Shown here: positions 18,298 to 26,597 of the stretch, one piece after another | How positions within the stretch are numbered: the stretch's first letter is position 1 | How the letters are laid out: the number at the start of each line of letters is the position of its first letter | NCBI GenBank assembly: GCA_016783945.1 | Contig: JADHVP010000009.1 | Coordinates: 1 to 48,917, forward strand | Length of the DNA stretch: 48,917 nt | Source of the DNA: Ignavibacteria bacterium | GTDB lineage: Bacteria; Bacteroidota; Ignavibacteria; Tepidaquicellales; Tepidaquicellaceae | Direction of reading: 5' to 3' | Made by a program: the position numbers and the translations under genes | Notes under the pieces: model-generated | What the model was told of the DNA's origin: nothing | What the model saw: only the letters and a program-made list of their open reading frames with translations | Databases searched by the model: none

Positions 18298-18548
18298 TAA
18301 TACCCGCATTATAACCTATGGATAAGTAAATATAATGAGATTAAGCGTTAATGCAAAGCTAAAATAAAGCATAACATAGAAGTTGACAAATAACGTATAA
18401 ATCATACTCAAATCGATAGATACAACCAATACTCTATTTGCTTTATAATCGGATAAGAAAATTAGGCTGGAATTATATAAGAGAGAAATCCGGTACTCAA
18501 AATGATGAAATAACAGCCCTGTGTAAATATTAAGCTCCAAGTAGACAC

Positions 18549-18764
18549 GCGGGGATGGTTATCGTGCTCACTTCAGGCTCGGAGTCTATGCGGTAATGGT
18601 TACCGTGCTCACTTCAAGCTCGGAGTTTATACGGTAACGGTTACCGTGCTCACTTCAAGCTCGGAGTTTATGCGGTAACGGTTACCGTGCTCACTTCAAG
18701 CTCGGAGTCTCTGCGGTAACGGTTACCGTGCTCACTTCAAGCGCGAAGTTTACGCGGGGACGGT
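18549..18764. repeat. 41-bp tandem repeat, five full units plus a partial, each with a palindrome
   Basis: Units begin at 18549, 18590, 18631, 18672 and 18713, with a partial one at 18754: a strict 41-bp period. The inner units are nearly identical (CGGTAACGGTTACCGTGCTC then ACTTCAAGCTCGGAGTTTAT); the outer two are degenerate. Each inner unit contains CGGTAAC-G-GTTACCG, a 7-bp inverted repeat around one central base. The array is clearly more GC-rich than its surroundings. There are no variable spacers, so it is not CRISPR. It lies between the SIR2-TPR stop and the promoter side of the T9SS cargo gene. A 41-bp period is close to four helical turns, so the palindromes would fall on one DNA face, as expected of protein-binding iterons, but function is unknown. 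Confidence 0.95.
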
Positions 18765-18846
18765 TTTTTTGCGGTTTTTAGGTTAAAGTTTGACATATCA
18801 AATACAATATGGCAGTTTGATTGTACAAAATGGGAGAATAGCTTGA

Positions 18847-20895
18847 TTATTTCTTCTTTTTCTTCTTCAATAATTCTGTTTTGTCTTTTATGTATTCTTT
18901 TACATCTTTTAATAACTTAGCATCCTTAAGCCAATTTTCTATTTCATCAAATGACCACGTTAATTCAAAGTCTTTCTTAAGAATCTCATCTAATTCCTTA
19001 TCTAACTTTTCGGTATTATTTCCTTTTATCTTATTTATTATGCAGTCAAGATATTTTAATATTGCTTCATCTTTGTCTTCATACTTCAAAGTATAAACTT
19101 TATTTAAATATTCTAATGCTTCATCACACTTTCCGATTATTATTAATGCTTCTATTATATCATTATAAGCTGAAATAAAATTAGGATTTAACTCGATGGC
19201 TTTATGGTAATCTTCTAATGCTTTGTCATAGTCTTCTTTATAAAAGTATGCAATCCCCCTGTTGTTATATGTGTCTGCATCATTTGGTTTCAGCTCGATG
19301 ATCTTATCATAATCTTCTATTGCTTTATCATAGTCTTTTTTCTTTGAATATGCAAATCCCCGGTTGTAATATGCTTTTGTATCATCAGGTTTCAGCTCGA
19401 TGGCTTTATCATAATCTTTCATTGCATTATCATAGTCATTTTTATTTAAATAGGCAGTCCCCCGGTTGTAATATGCTTTTGTATCATCAGGTTTCAACTC
19501 TATGGTTTTATTGTAATCTTTTATTGCTTTATCATAGTCTTCTTTATCATTTAAATATACAAGCCCCCTATTGAAATATGCAGATTTGTATTTATCATTA
19601 ATATTTATTATTTTTGTATACAAATCAATTTTCGTATCGGGATTCTCCTCCTTATCTGCTTTATCAAGAATATCATATATTTTTGACATATCTGAAACTT
19701 TTGACCTAACTTCTTGTGATAAATCCTCTTTCTTTTCTATTTCTTGAAAATATTTATCTCGATATTCTTTCAGTATTCTTTCATCTTCTTCGTAATTCTT
19801 CTTAAGATCAATATATCCCCCTCCAATTCTACCACTAATATCATACCATAATTCAAATACAAAAGTATCAAAATCTTCAATTTCTACAAAGTAACTATTA
19901 TCATAATGGTTCAATAAGTTAATTACTCTCCAATTCAATTTATCCGGATTATTATTACACCAAATCAAACACATATTATTATTCTTACTTTTTATTTCTT
20001 CGAGTGTACTCATAATAGAATCGTCAGCACCACCATAACCTACAACAATCAGACTAAAATGATTTAGCATCTCTTTCATTTTATATTTTATATCATCCTC
20101 AAGTCGAGAAGTTTCCTCATTTATACCTTTAATATTTTCGAAAAGGTAATCACCGTGTAGCTTGATTATATTAACTTTCCTACTCGTTGTAGAAATATAT
20201 TTTGCAATTTCGTTGTGAGCGTATACTCTTGCCTTTTCTCTATAAAAAGTTAATAATGCTTCATTAAGCAAATCATCGAAATTTGTTGTGAATATATTAT
20301 GTATGAAATTTTTTTTAATAAGCTCAGCAAGAAATATATATACGCCCATTGGTTTTTTATCCTCAACAATACTTTCTATCAATTCCTGTCTATCTTTAGT
20401 ACTCACATTGAAATTTGCAAACCATTTTCCATATAAAGAATCTTTCAATACCAAATTCTTGAATTCCTCATACAGTTTTTTATTCAACTCACTTTCAGAT
20501 AATCTTCCTTTGAAATCATCTTTAATATTTTTTGGTATTCTATCTATAACATCTGTTTCATTAATATTCTTTTCAAATTCTTTTTCGATTTCTACTTCAT
20601 ATTTTTTAAAGTCTTCCTTATTTTCTAAAGCATATTTATCGTATAATTCATTAAATTCATTATATTTATTAGTTGTCCAGCAATGAGCAATATCTGCACC
20701 TTCACGTGTAGCAAAAGATATTTTCTTACATAAGTCTATTATTCCTCCACCACCAGGGATACCCGAAGATACAGAACATCCAGCACCGAGTAAAAAACAA
20801 AACTTAGGCAATCTTAAATCACGATCCTTTTCTTTAAACCTGCTTAATAAATAATTAAATGGCTTTATCTTTTCTTGTTTTAATTTAAATTCCAT
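18847..20895 (-). CDS. SIR2-TPR protein, probable NAD-consuming defence effector
   Basis: 682 residues, no signal peptide. Residues about 30-300 form a SIR2-like domain: FLLGAGCSVSSGIPGG (34-49) is the NAD-binding GAG/GIP motif, FTTNFDDLL (202-210) holds catalytic Asn205, KLHGD (245-249) holds His247, and VVGYGGADDS (284-293) completes the Rossmann core. A charged linker leads to four or five 34-residue TPRs (437-600, consensus AYYNRGxAYxxKxDYDKAIEDY) and a Lys-rich end. Known: bacterial SIR2 domains fused to sensor modules (Thoeris, DSR, SIR2-HerA, SIR2-pAgo) deplete NAD on phage infection. The TPRs would be the sensing or oligomerisation part here. A defence role is inference; there is no neighbouring defence gene. 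The start overlaps an out-of-frame reading frame from the upstream micro-ORF. Confidence 0.88.
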   Translation of the reverse strand: MEFKLKQEKIKPFNYLLSRFKEKDRDLRLPKFCFLLGAGCSVSSGIPGGGGIIDLCKKISFATREGADIAHCWTTNKYNEFNELYDKYALENKEDFKKYEVEIEKEFEKNINETDVIDRIPKNIKDDFKGRLSESELNKKLYEEFKNLVLKDSLYGKWFANFNVSTKDRQELIESIVEDKKPMGVYIFLAELIKKNFIHNIFTTNFDDLLNEALLTFYREKARVYAHNEIAKYISTTSRKVNIIKLHGDYLFENIKGINEETSRLEDDIKYKMKEMLNHFSLIVVGYGGADDSIMSTLEEIKSKNNNMCLIWCNNNPDKLNWRVINLLNHYDNSYFVEIEDFDTFVFELWYDISGRIGGGYIDLKKNYEEDERILKEYRDKYFQEIEKKEDLSQEVRSKVSDMSKIYDILDKADKEENPDTKIDLYTKIININDKYKSAYFNRGLVYLNDKEDYDKAIKDYNKTIELKPDDTKAYYNRGTAYLNKNDYDNAMKDYDKAIELKPDDTKAYYNRGFAYSKKKDYDKAIEDYDKIIELKPNDADTYNNRGIAYFYKEDYDKALEDYHKAIELNPNFISAYNDIIEALIIIGKCDEALEYLNKVYTLKYEDKDEAILKYLDCIINKIKGNNTEKLDKELDEILKKDFELTWSFDEIENWLKDAKLLKDVKEYIKDKTELLKKKKKK

Positions 20896-20956
20896 TTATA
20901 TATTAGATTTGATTTAATAAGTACACCCTCATTCAATAATGAATCCACTTTTCTAT

Positions 20957-21082
20957 TCAGCTTTTCTTCGAGCTGTAGAATTTTAATTGAAGCAGAGTCA
21001 GTACAGTCTTTTCCTGTGAAAAAGAATTTAAAGTTAAGGATACAAAAAGCAGGCAGATAAATAAAATTATTTTCATTTTCAT
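20957..21082 (-). CDS. Micro-ORF with signal peptide, probably frameshifted
   Basis: A 41-codon ORF whose ATG (21080-21082) overlaps the stop of the SprA-like gene as ATGA. It encodes a convincing signal peptide, MKMKIILFICLLFVSLTLNS then FSQEKT, and stops at 20957. In the next frame the sequence continues as DCTDSASIKILQLEEKLNRK and VDSLLNEGVLIKSNLIYK to a stop at 20880, inside the SIR2 start. A single frameshift near the SQEK codons would join both parts into a secreted peptide of about 65 residues with a coiled-coil-like helix. Either this is a real short peptide or a broken small gene. No homologue is recognised. Confidence 0.5.
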   Translation of the reverse strand: MKMKIILFICLLFVSLTLNSFSQEKTVLTLLQLKFYSSKKS

Positions 21083-22140
21083 CTCCCGCTCTCTCCATAC
21101 CCGTGTATACGGAACTTGTTTGCAATTGGAAGGTTTTGGGCAACTGTCTTTCTCTGTTCATAAAGTTCAGGGAACCAATAAACCGAATCAACTCCTGCAT
21201 CTCTAAACTCATCATAAAATGGTCTGAATGTAGGAAAAATTATATCTCCTGTTTCGGGTATAATAGTTAAACCCGGTAAGAAATCAAATATTCCATCAGG
21301 AGGCGGAATACGTGAGTTTGGTTGATACCTGTCAAGTTGTGTTATTTGCAACAAAAGTATGTTCATTCCTGGTATTATACTCCTATAAACATTGTAATCA
21401 TCAATAACAACATCTAAGAGAAATGGACTTTGCAGAACATTAGTGATAGGCAATCTGTATACATTTTTTAGTTTTAGCTCCCATGCCAATGGCGTTTGAT
21501 CAGGACTCTGATTTTCAGTCTTGAACATTTTCAGGAGCAATGTATCTGTCTGTGTAGATTCATAGCTTCCTATTCCATATTTTTTCACGTTACTGGTTTT
21601 GTAAACGATTCCTGCATGAAAGTTACTTGGTATGTTTATTTTAAAACCAATCATACCCGCATATTCAGATATATAATATTCATTGGGATTTAATTTCCTA
21701 AAATATCCAAAAAAACGAATACCGTGTGTTTGTGATACATTCCATAACGTATCGCTATAACCTCCAACAGGTTCTTCGTAAAGTAATAGATAAGCTACTG
21801 CAAATCTTTTACTAATCTCAGTTACTTCACATTGTACCCACACTTCAAAAGAAACGTCATTACTTAAAATCCTATTATCGTAAGTATGCTGTGTGAGAAT
21901 TCCAGTTTCATTATTATAATAATCAAGGAAGCTTCTTCTATAAAGTGTATCGACAAGGAAAAAATTATCCGAATATTGATAAACAGCAATATTGAACCTT
22001 GTATCACCAATACCAGGTCCATTAATAATGTCATCCTTATCACATCCATTTAAAAAAGCAGATAGTATTATGAAACTTAGAATACAAGATTTGATTTTCT
22101 TTTCATTTATTGTTTTTTCCTTAGAGTCAATTAGACTCAA
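21079..22140 (-). CDS. Lipoprotein carrying a partial SprA/Sov module
   Basis: 353 residues. A hydrophobic segment ending LSAFLNGC (Cys33) looks like a lipoprotein signal. The C-terminal half reads like one inner module of SprA/Sov, the outer-membrane T9SS translocon: LAWELKLKNVYRL, NILLLQITQLDR, PPPDGIFDFLPGLTI (from 279), GDIIFPTFRPF and ELYEQRKTVAQNLPIANKF, then an abrupt end. Real SprA is over 2,000 residues and mostly beta-barrel, so this is either a remnant or a stand-alone module. The frame has no ATG before the signal; it opens with TTG at 22138-22140. An ATG preceded by AAGGA exists in another frame (MKRKSN..., about 22107) and stops after nine codons, which hints at an N-terminal frameshift. 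Similarity is from memory of SprA motifs. Confidence 0.7.
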   Translation of the reverse strand: MSLIDSKEKTINEKKIKSCILSFIILSAFLNGCDKDDIINGPGIGDTRFNIAVYQYSDNFFLVDTLYRRSFLDYYNNETGILTQHTYDNRILSNDVSFEVWVQCEVTEISKRFAVAYLLLYEEPVGGYSDTLWNVSQTHGIRFFGYFRKLNPNEYYISEYAGMIGFKINIPSNFHAGIVYKTSNVKKYGIGSYESTQTDTLLLKMFKTENQSPDQTPLAWELKLKNVYRLPITNVLQSPFLLDVVIDDYNVYRSIIPGMNILLLQITQLDRYQPNSRIPPPDGIFDFLPGLTIIPETGDIIFPTFRPFYDEFRDAGVDSVYWFPELYEQRKTVAQNLPIANKFRIHGYGESGR

Positions 22141-22365
22141 GGAGACACTAAAATAGTCCTTAGAAAATGTAAAGAGTGATTATATCGTTTGCCTCCGATA
22201 ATTCAAATTAAAAATTTGAAACTCGTTATAATTTATCAATTTCCTGTAAAACATGCAAATTATTTATTTGCGTTTACACGCTGTATTGCGTACACAACAA
22301 TCACCTATTCGAATAAAATATTTAATTGGAAAAAATCACCTCTTATATATTGTGTAAAAACCTAC

Positions 22366-22396
22366 TTGACAATCTTTTTTATATTCACAATATTAT
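22366..22396 (+). promoter_or_regulatory. Candidate promoter in the divergent gap before the TANFOR-like operon
   Basis: TTGACA (22366-22371) and TATTAT (22391-22396) are separated by 19 bases, longer than the usual 17, about 200 bp before the first start codon of the operon at 22593. The 22141-22592 gap serves two divergent genes and otherwise shows only AT-rich sequence and a short palindrome (CAAATTAAAAATTTG near 22203). Members of Bacteroidota often use other promoter boxes, so this is weak. Confidence 0.25.
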
Positions 22397-22592
22397 AGAC
22401 ACGTATCAATCATGTCTTTATAAGTGTGTAAAGGTATCTAATTTTTCTGAACTTTATGAGAATATTTGTCACATTAAGTATCTTGATAAAATTATAAACT
22501 AAACATTACTTTATTATATTTCTCACTACCTGTTCAAGCTTTCGAAAATGTGAGATGTTATAAACATCAAACAAAAATGAAAGGAAAGAAAA

Positions 22593-24455
22593 ATGCAACT
22601 TCACTACAAGTTCATCAAACAGCTTCTTATTCCAATAATTGTCTTTTTCTGTATCAGTTCAACCTATTCACAGGATCTCGTAACAGTAAACATACAACAG
22701 CCGCCGCCTAATCAACTGCATATCGAGCATTTATGGAAGATAACCCTTAATAACACTTCTATGGATGTTTTGGATGTTTATCTTTATGGAACATTGACCG
22801 AACAAAATGCAGGACTGATAGTAACTGCAAAAACGTCAAGTATTAACTTACATCCCGGAGTTAGAAATGTTAATGTCCATGAATTAGAACCGATTACAGT
22901 TGATTATCCTAATCCTGATCCGAGATATAAAGAAACTCTAATAAGAACCGGTAATTTACCCGGGGGAGATTATGAGGTATGCATATATGTTCGGCTGGTG
23001 AGTAATAATAATAACGTTGGTTCTGATTGCATACAGCAAAATATAGAAATAATGCCTGCACCAGCGCTCATTTCACCGGGCAATGGAGAAAACTTGAACA
23101 TAAGACCTCTGTTTACCTGGATGCAGGCTGTTAAACCAGGTACAGATGTCAGGTATAAAATAAAGATAGTAGAAGTAAAGGAAAGGCAAAGCCCTGAGAT
23201 CGCAATGCAAACAAACCTTGCATGGTTTGAACAGTATAATATAATGACCAGAGTATTCCAGTATCCATTATCTGCCGAAGAATTCATAGATGGCAGTAAA
23301 TACGCCTGGCAAATTACATCGCTCGATTTTTTTGGTAATCCTATTGGTGAGAATGATGGTAAGAGTGAGATCTGGAGTTTCTCAACAATTACTGAACTCG
23401 AAGAAAAAAATTCTTTAGCAGTGTCTTTCCGCTTAGACAACCCGGCGATTTCGCGGTATTGTAATTTCTGGACTTTTAGAATAGATGCCAGGGACGTCAC
23501 GCCTCGATTAGCTCCAGATAAATTAAATGAAAAGAACGTGGTGGAGTATGGGAAAACACTTACATCCGGTGAGCATACCATTGCATTCGCTTTCTATTTT
23601 CCTGATGGATACTGCCTGAAGTATGTATGGGATTTAAGTGTCAAAATTTCCAATGCGATTGGAGTGTCTGTCGAGAGCATAGAAATAGACGAAATTGTTC
23701 TCAACGGTAATGTTCCGTATACAGGGTCTGTGGGTCCATTACCTTTAGTTGAATATTCAAAGGAGAGGGCTGCAACCGAGGTTATAGGAATATGGCAATG
23801 TAGAATTGATAAGGTTGAAGGAGATGTTTACATAATAAGTGGTGGCTACGAGGGAAAATTGGGAAAGGAAGGCATGCTTCTAACTCCCGATGATCGGATT
23901 GGAACAGGTTTGCCCGAAACCCAACCTAAAATAGCAATCAGCGGTACTTACGGGGAGTTAGAATTTACAAGCGTTATAGATGAACCCATTATACAGGGAA
24001 ATGTCCGGGATCTTATAGAATGGTTTATATTTCCTTCAATAGAATCCGCTGAAGAAGTTTTGGAGGAAGTAAAGCCTTGTTCTTGTGTCTGCATAATCCG
24101 TGGTATTGATTCGTCTGGTAAAGCACCTGTGGTTGATATCAAGAAGCCAGGTGGAGATTGGGTACCGGCAAGAGTGGGAGACACACTTAAACCGGGTGAT
24201 AAGATTAGTACAGCTTTTAATACATTTGTATTAATTGAATGCAAAATCTGCACTAAGCCTAAGCAGACCTTTATACTCGAACAGTTAACCATGATAACAA
24301 TCCCTGAGGATTGTTATGAAAAAGGGGGACCACCCGGATTAGAAGGAGAGTTGAAATTTGATGTAGATAAGATGAAAATTGACATTAAAAAGGGCGACTT
24401 AAAAGCTGATCTAAAAGTTTCCATGCCTAATCCAGTTGCTGGTGTCAGGGGTTAG
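22593..24455 (+). CDS. TANFOR-like surface protein with C-terminal FecR-like domain
   Basis: 620 residues. A good AAAGGAAAG ribosome binding site precedes the ATG, and a signal peptide ends near STYSQ. Residues about 27-150 form a beta domain (VTVNIQQPPPNQLHIEHLW, LYGTLTEQ, SSINLHPGVRNVNVHELEP) resembling the TANFOR domain of Bacteroidota surface proteins. An FnIII-like domain follows (RPLFTWMQAVKPG, YKIKIVEVKERQSPE, KYAWQITS). The C-terminal 130 residues resemble a FecR domain: GGDWVPARVGDTLKPGDKIS, VLIE, ending PNPVAGVRG. FecR domains normally continue GVRGTxFEV. Here a stop follows, but the next frame reads RCFEVSEGLVLDLH to a stop at 24496, so a small frameshift probably clipped the end. 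First of three tandem paralogues. Confidence 0.78.
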   Translation: MQLHYKFIKQLLIPIIVFFCISSTYSQDLVTVNIQQPPPNQLHIEHLWKITLNNTSMDVLDVYLYGTLTEQNAGLIVTAKTSSINLHPGVRNVNVHELEPITVDYPNPDPRYKETLIRTGNLPGGDYEVCIYVRLVSNNNNVGSDCIQQNIEIMPAPALISPGNGENLNIRPLFTWMQAVKPGTDVRYKIKIVEVKERQSPEIAMQTNLAWFEQYNIMTRVFQYPLSAEEFIDGSKYAWQITSLDFFGNPIGENDGKSEIWSFSTITELEEKNSLAVSFRLDNPAISRYCNFWTFRIDARDVTPRLAPDKLNEKNVVEYGKTLTSGEHTIAFAFYFPDGYCLKYVWDLSVKISNAIGVSVESIEIDEIVLNGNVPYTGSVGPLPLVEYSKERAATEVIGIWQCRIDKVEGDVYIISGGYEGKLGKEGMLLTPDDRIGTGLPETQPKIAISGTYGELEFTSVIDEPIIQGNVRDLIEWFIFPSIESAEEVLEEVKPCSCVCIIRGIDSSGKAPVVDIKKPGGDWVPARVGDTLKPGDKISTAFNTFVLIECKICTKPKQTFILEQLTMITIPEDCYEKGGPPGLEGELKFDVDKMKIDIKKGDLKADLKVSMPNPVAGVRG

Positions 24456-24607
24456 ATGTTTTGAAGTAAGTGAAGGGTTAGTTCTTGACTTACATTAAAT
24501 GAGATGATAAGAATAGAGTTTCAGTTTGTATTTTAGATATATTTCAAATTGTATACAAACATTCTATAATTGTAATATAAATCATAAAAATTAAAAAGGA
24601 AAGAAAA

Positions 24608-26461
24608 ATGCAACTTCACAACAAGTTCATCAAACAGCTTCTCATTCTATTTATTGTCTTTTTCTTTATCACGACAACCTACTCACAGGATATCGTAACA
24701 GTAAACATACAGCAGCCACCGCTTAATCAGCTGCGTGTCGAGCATCTATGGCAGGTAACGCTCAGCAACACTTCTCAAGATATATTGAACGTCTACCTTT
24801 ACGGAACCCTAACCGAGCAGAAAGACGGTACGGTTTTAACAGCTACGACTTCAAGTATAAATCTCTCGCCCGGTCTCAAAAAAATAAACGTTCATGAATT
24901 AGAGCCTATATCGGTCGATTATCCTAATGCCGACTCCAAATACAGAGAAGCTCTTATAAGAACAGGCAATATGCCTTCGGGTGAGTACGAAATTTGCGTA
25001 TATGTAAAATATAAAAGCAATAACAATAACTGCGGCTCGGATTGTATTCAGCATAGCATTGAGATAATACCCGCTCCGACTCTTATTTATCCGACCGACA
25101 GCGAAAAAGCTGTCACTCGACCTTTATTTACCTGGATGCAGGCTGTAAGACCGGGTCTTGATATCAGGTATAAGATTAGGATTGTTGAAATAAAAGATAA
25201 TCAAAGTCCCGAGACTGCAATGAAAACAAATCCTGCCTGGTTTGAAGAGAGCAATATAATGACAAGCATATTCCCTTACCCGGTATCGGCTAATGAGTTT
25301 GCAGACAGCGGTATGTATGCCTGGCAGATACAGTCATACGGCTTTAGCGGTAACCCGTTAGGTGAAAATAATGGATTGAGTGAGATAATGAGTTTTATGT
25401 ATATAGGTAAATCTATCGATCCTAATAGTGATGTTATTGCCTTCCCTAATGATATAGATGTTCTGTTCCCGAAAGTTGGTGAGGAGATAGATGCTGACGC
25501 TATTATTCTTCAGTGGAGTTATAAAAAAGAATCCGACAGTAATCCAACCTACTCTATAAAAATTGTGGAAGTACTGGAAGATCAATCTCCGCAGACTGCA
25601 ATTAAAGAAAATGAAGCGTTTTGGGAGGGGGCAAATATTCTGGATACTTTCCTGATATTCCCGGAAACAGATAAAGAATTTATTCCCGGTAAAGAATATG
25701 CATGGCAGGTCTCTGTCTACGAAGGTAATAGCAAAATTGATGAGTGCAAAGTATCATCATTAATAATTAGTGCGAAGAAAGAATCTGAACTTGATGTTAT
25801 TTTCCCAAAAGTCGGTGAGGAAATTGATGCAGACGCAATTAATTTTCAGTGGAGTTATAAAAAGCAATCTGATAGTGGTCCAAACTATACCATAAAAGTT
25901 GTAGAAGTACTGGAGAACCAAACTCTTAAGACTGCAATACAGGATAATCCAGCCCTTTGGGAACAAACGAATATTTCGGACACACATATACAATACCCTG
26001 AAACAGAACAAGCATTTATCCCCGGCAAAAAATACGCATGGCAGGTCTCCGTCTTTGAAGGTGATTCACGCTTATTAGTTGGCGAAGTGTCATCTTTTAT
26101 TATTTCTTCTGAGAAAAACACAGAGCTTGATGTTCTTTTCCCGAAAGTTGGTGAGGAAATTGATGCTGATGGATTGATTCTTGAATGGAAGAATTTCGAA
26201 TTAACTGAAGGCTCGGTAAAATATACATTAAAGATTGTGGAAGTTTACTCAGACCAAACTCCGAAGACAGCGATTGAAAACAATGCAAGTTATTTCGAAA
26301 AGAGTGATTTGGAAGCACCAAAATACGTCTGTTATCTGAATCCTTTCATTAGTTTTGATACCGGAAAGAAATATGCATGGCATGTAACAGTATACAAGGG
26401 CGGAGAAATAGTTGGTACGAGTAGTGTAGGGTCATTCATAATTAAATCCGTTAATGAGTAA
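24608..26461 (+). CDS. TANFOR-like surface protein with three FnIII-like repeats
   Basis: 617 residues. The N-terminal about 260 residues are a close paralogue of the previous gene's, including the signal peptide and the leader AAAGGAAAGAAAA before the ATG, so the two arose by duplication. Instead of a FecR-like tail it has three repeats of about 108 residues, each opening LDVLFPKVGEEIDAD, then LQWSYKK, YSIKIVEVLEDQSPQTAI, and FIPGKEYAWQVSVYEG. These are FnIII-like sandwiches of the kind used as spacers in surface proteins. No T9SS tail or membrane anchor is visible. It starts 152 bp after the FecR-tailed gene. A structural or ligand-binding role at the surface is inference. Confidence 0.78.
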   Translation: MQLHNKFIKQLLILFIVFFFITTTYSQDIVTVNIQQPPLNQLRVEHLWQVTLSNTSQDILNVYLYGTLTEQKDGTVLTATTSSINLSPGLKKINVHELEPISVDYPNADSKYREALIRTGNMPSGEYEICVYVKYKSNNNNCGSDCIQHSIEIIPAPTLIYPTDSEKAVTRPLFTWMQAVRPGLDIRYKIRIVEIKDNQSPETAMKTNPAWFEESNIMTSIFPYPVSANEFADSGMYAWQIQSYGFSGNPLGENNGLSEIMSFMYIGKSIDPNSDVIAFPNDIDVLFPKVGEEIDADAIILQWSYKKESDSNPTYSIKIVEVLEDQSPQTAIKENEAFWEGANILDTFLIFPETDKEFIPGKEYAWQVSVYEGNSKIDECKVSSLIISAKKESELDVIFPKVGEEIDADAINFQWSYKKQSDSGPNYTIKVVEVLENQTLKTAIQDNPALWEQTNISDTHIQYPETEQAFIPGKKYAWQVSVFEGDSRLLVGEVSSFIISSEKNTELDVLFPKVGEEIDADGLILEWKNFELTEGSVKYTLKIVEVYSDQTPKTAIENNASYFEKSDLEAPKYVCYLNPFISFDTGKKYAWHVTVYKGGEIVGTSSVGSFIIKSVNE

Positions 26462-26597
26462 CTGAAACACATTGTTTATGCTCATTGTTCATCTCATTGA
26501 ATTCAGAATAGTTTATGATTTTTCATAATAAAAAGATGATGAGTTGAAATGAGTAGCAATCTAATATTAAATTTTTATAACAAATAATTGTGAAATT

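Noticed and set aside
18316-18540. 74-codon hydrophobic reading frame on the minus strand
   Set aside because: It starts at TTG without a ribosome binding site, its composition is what random AT-rich DNA gives, and it abuts the repeat array; treated as non-coding.
18549-18764. CRISPR array
   Set aside because: The whole 41-bp period is conserved with no variable spacers, and no cas gene is nearby; it is a plain tandem repeat.
20880-21215. 111-codon reading frame spanning the end of the SprA-like gene and the micro-ORF
   Set aside because: Its first half is the SprA-like gene in a wrong frame. Only the downstream part may be meaningful, as the shifted end of the micro-ORF.
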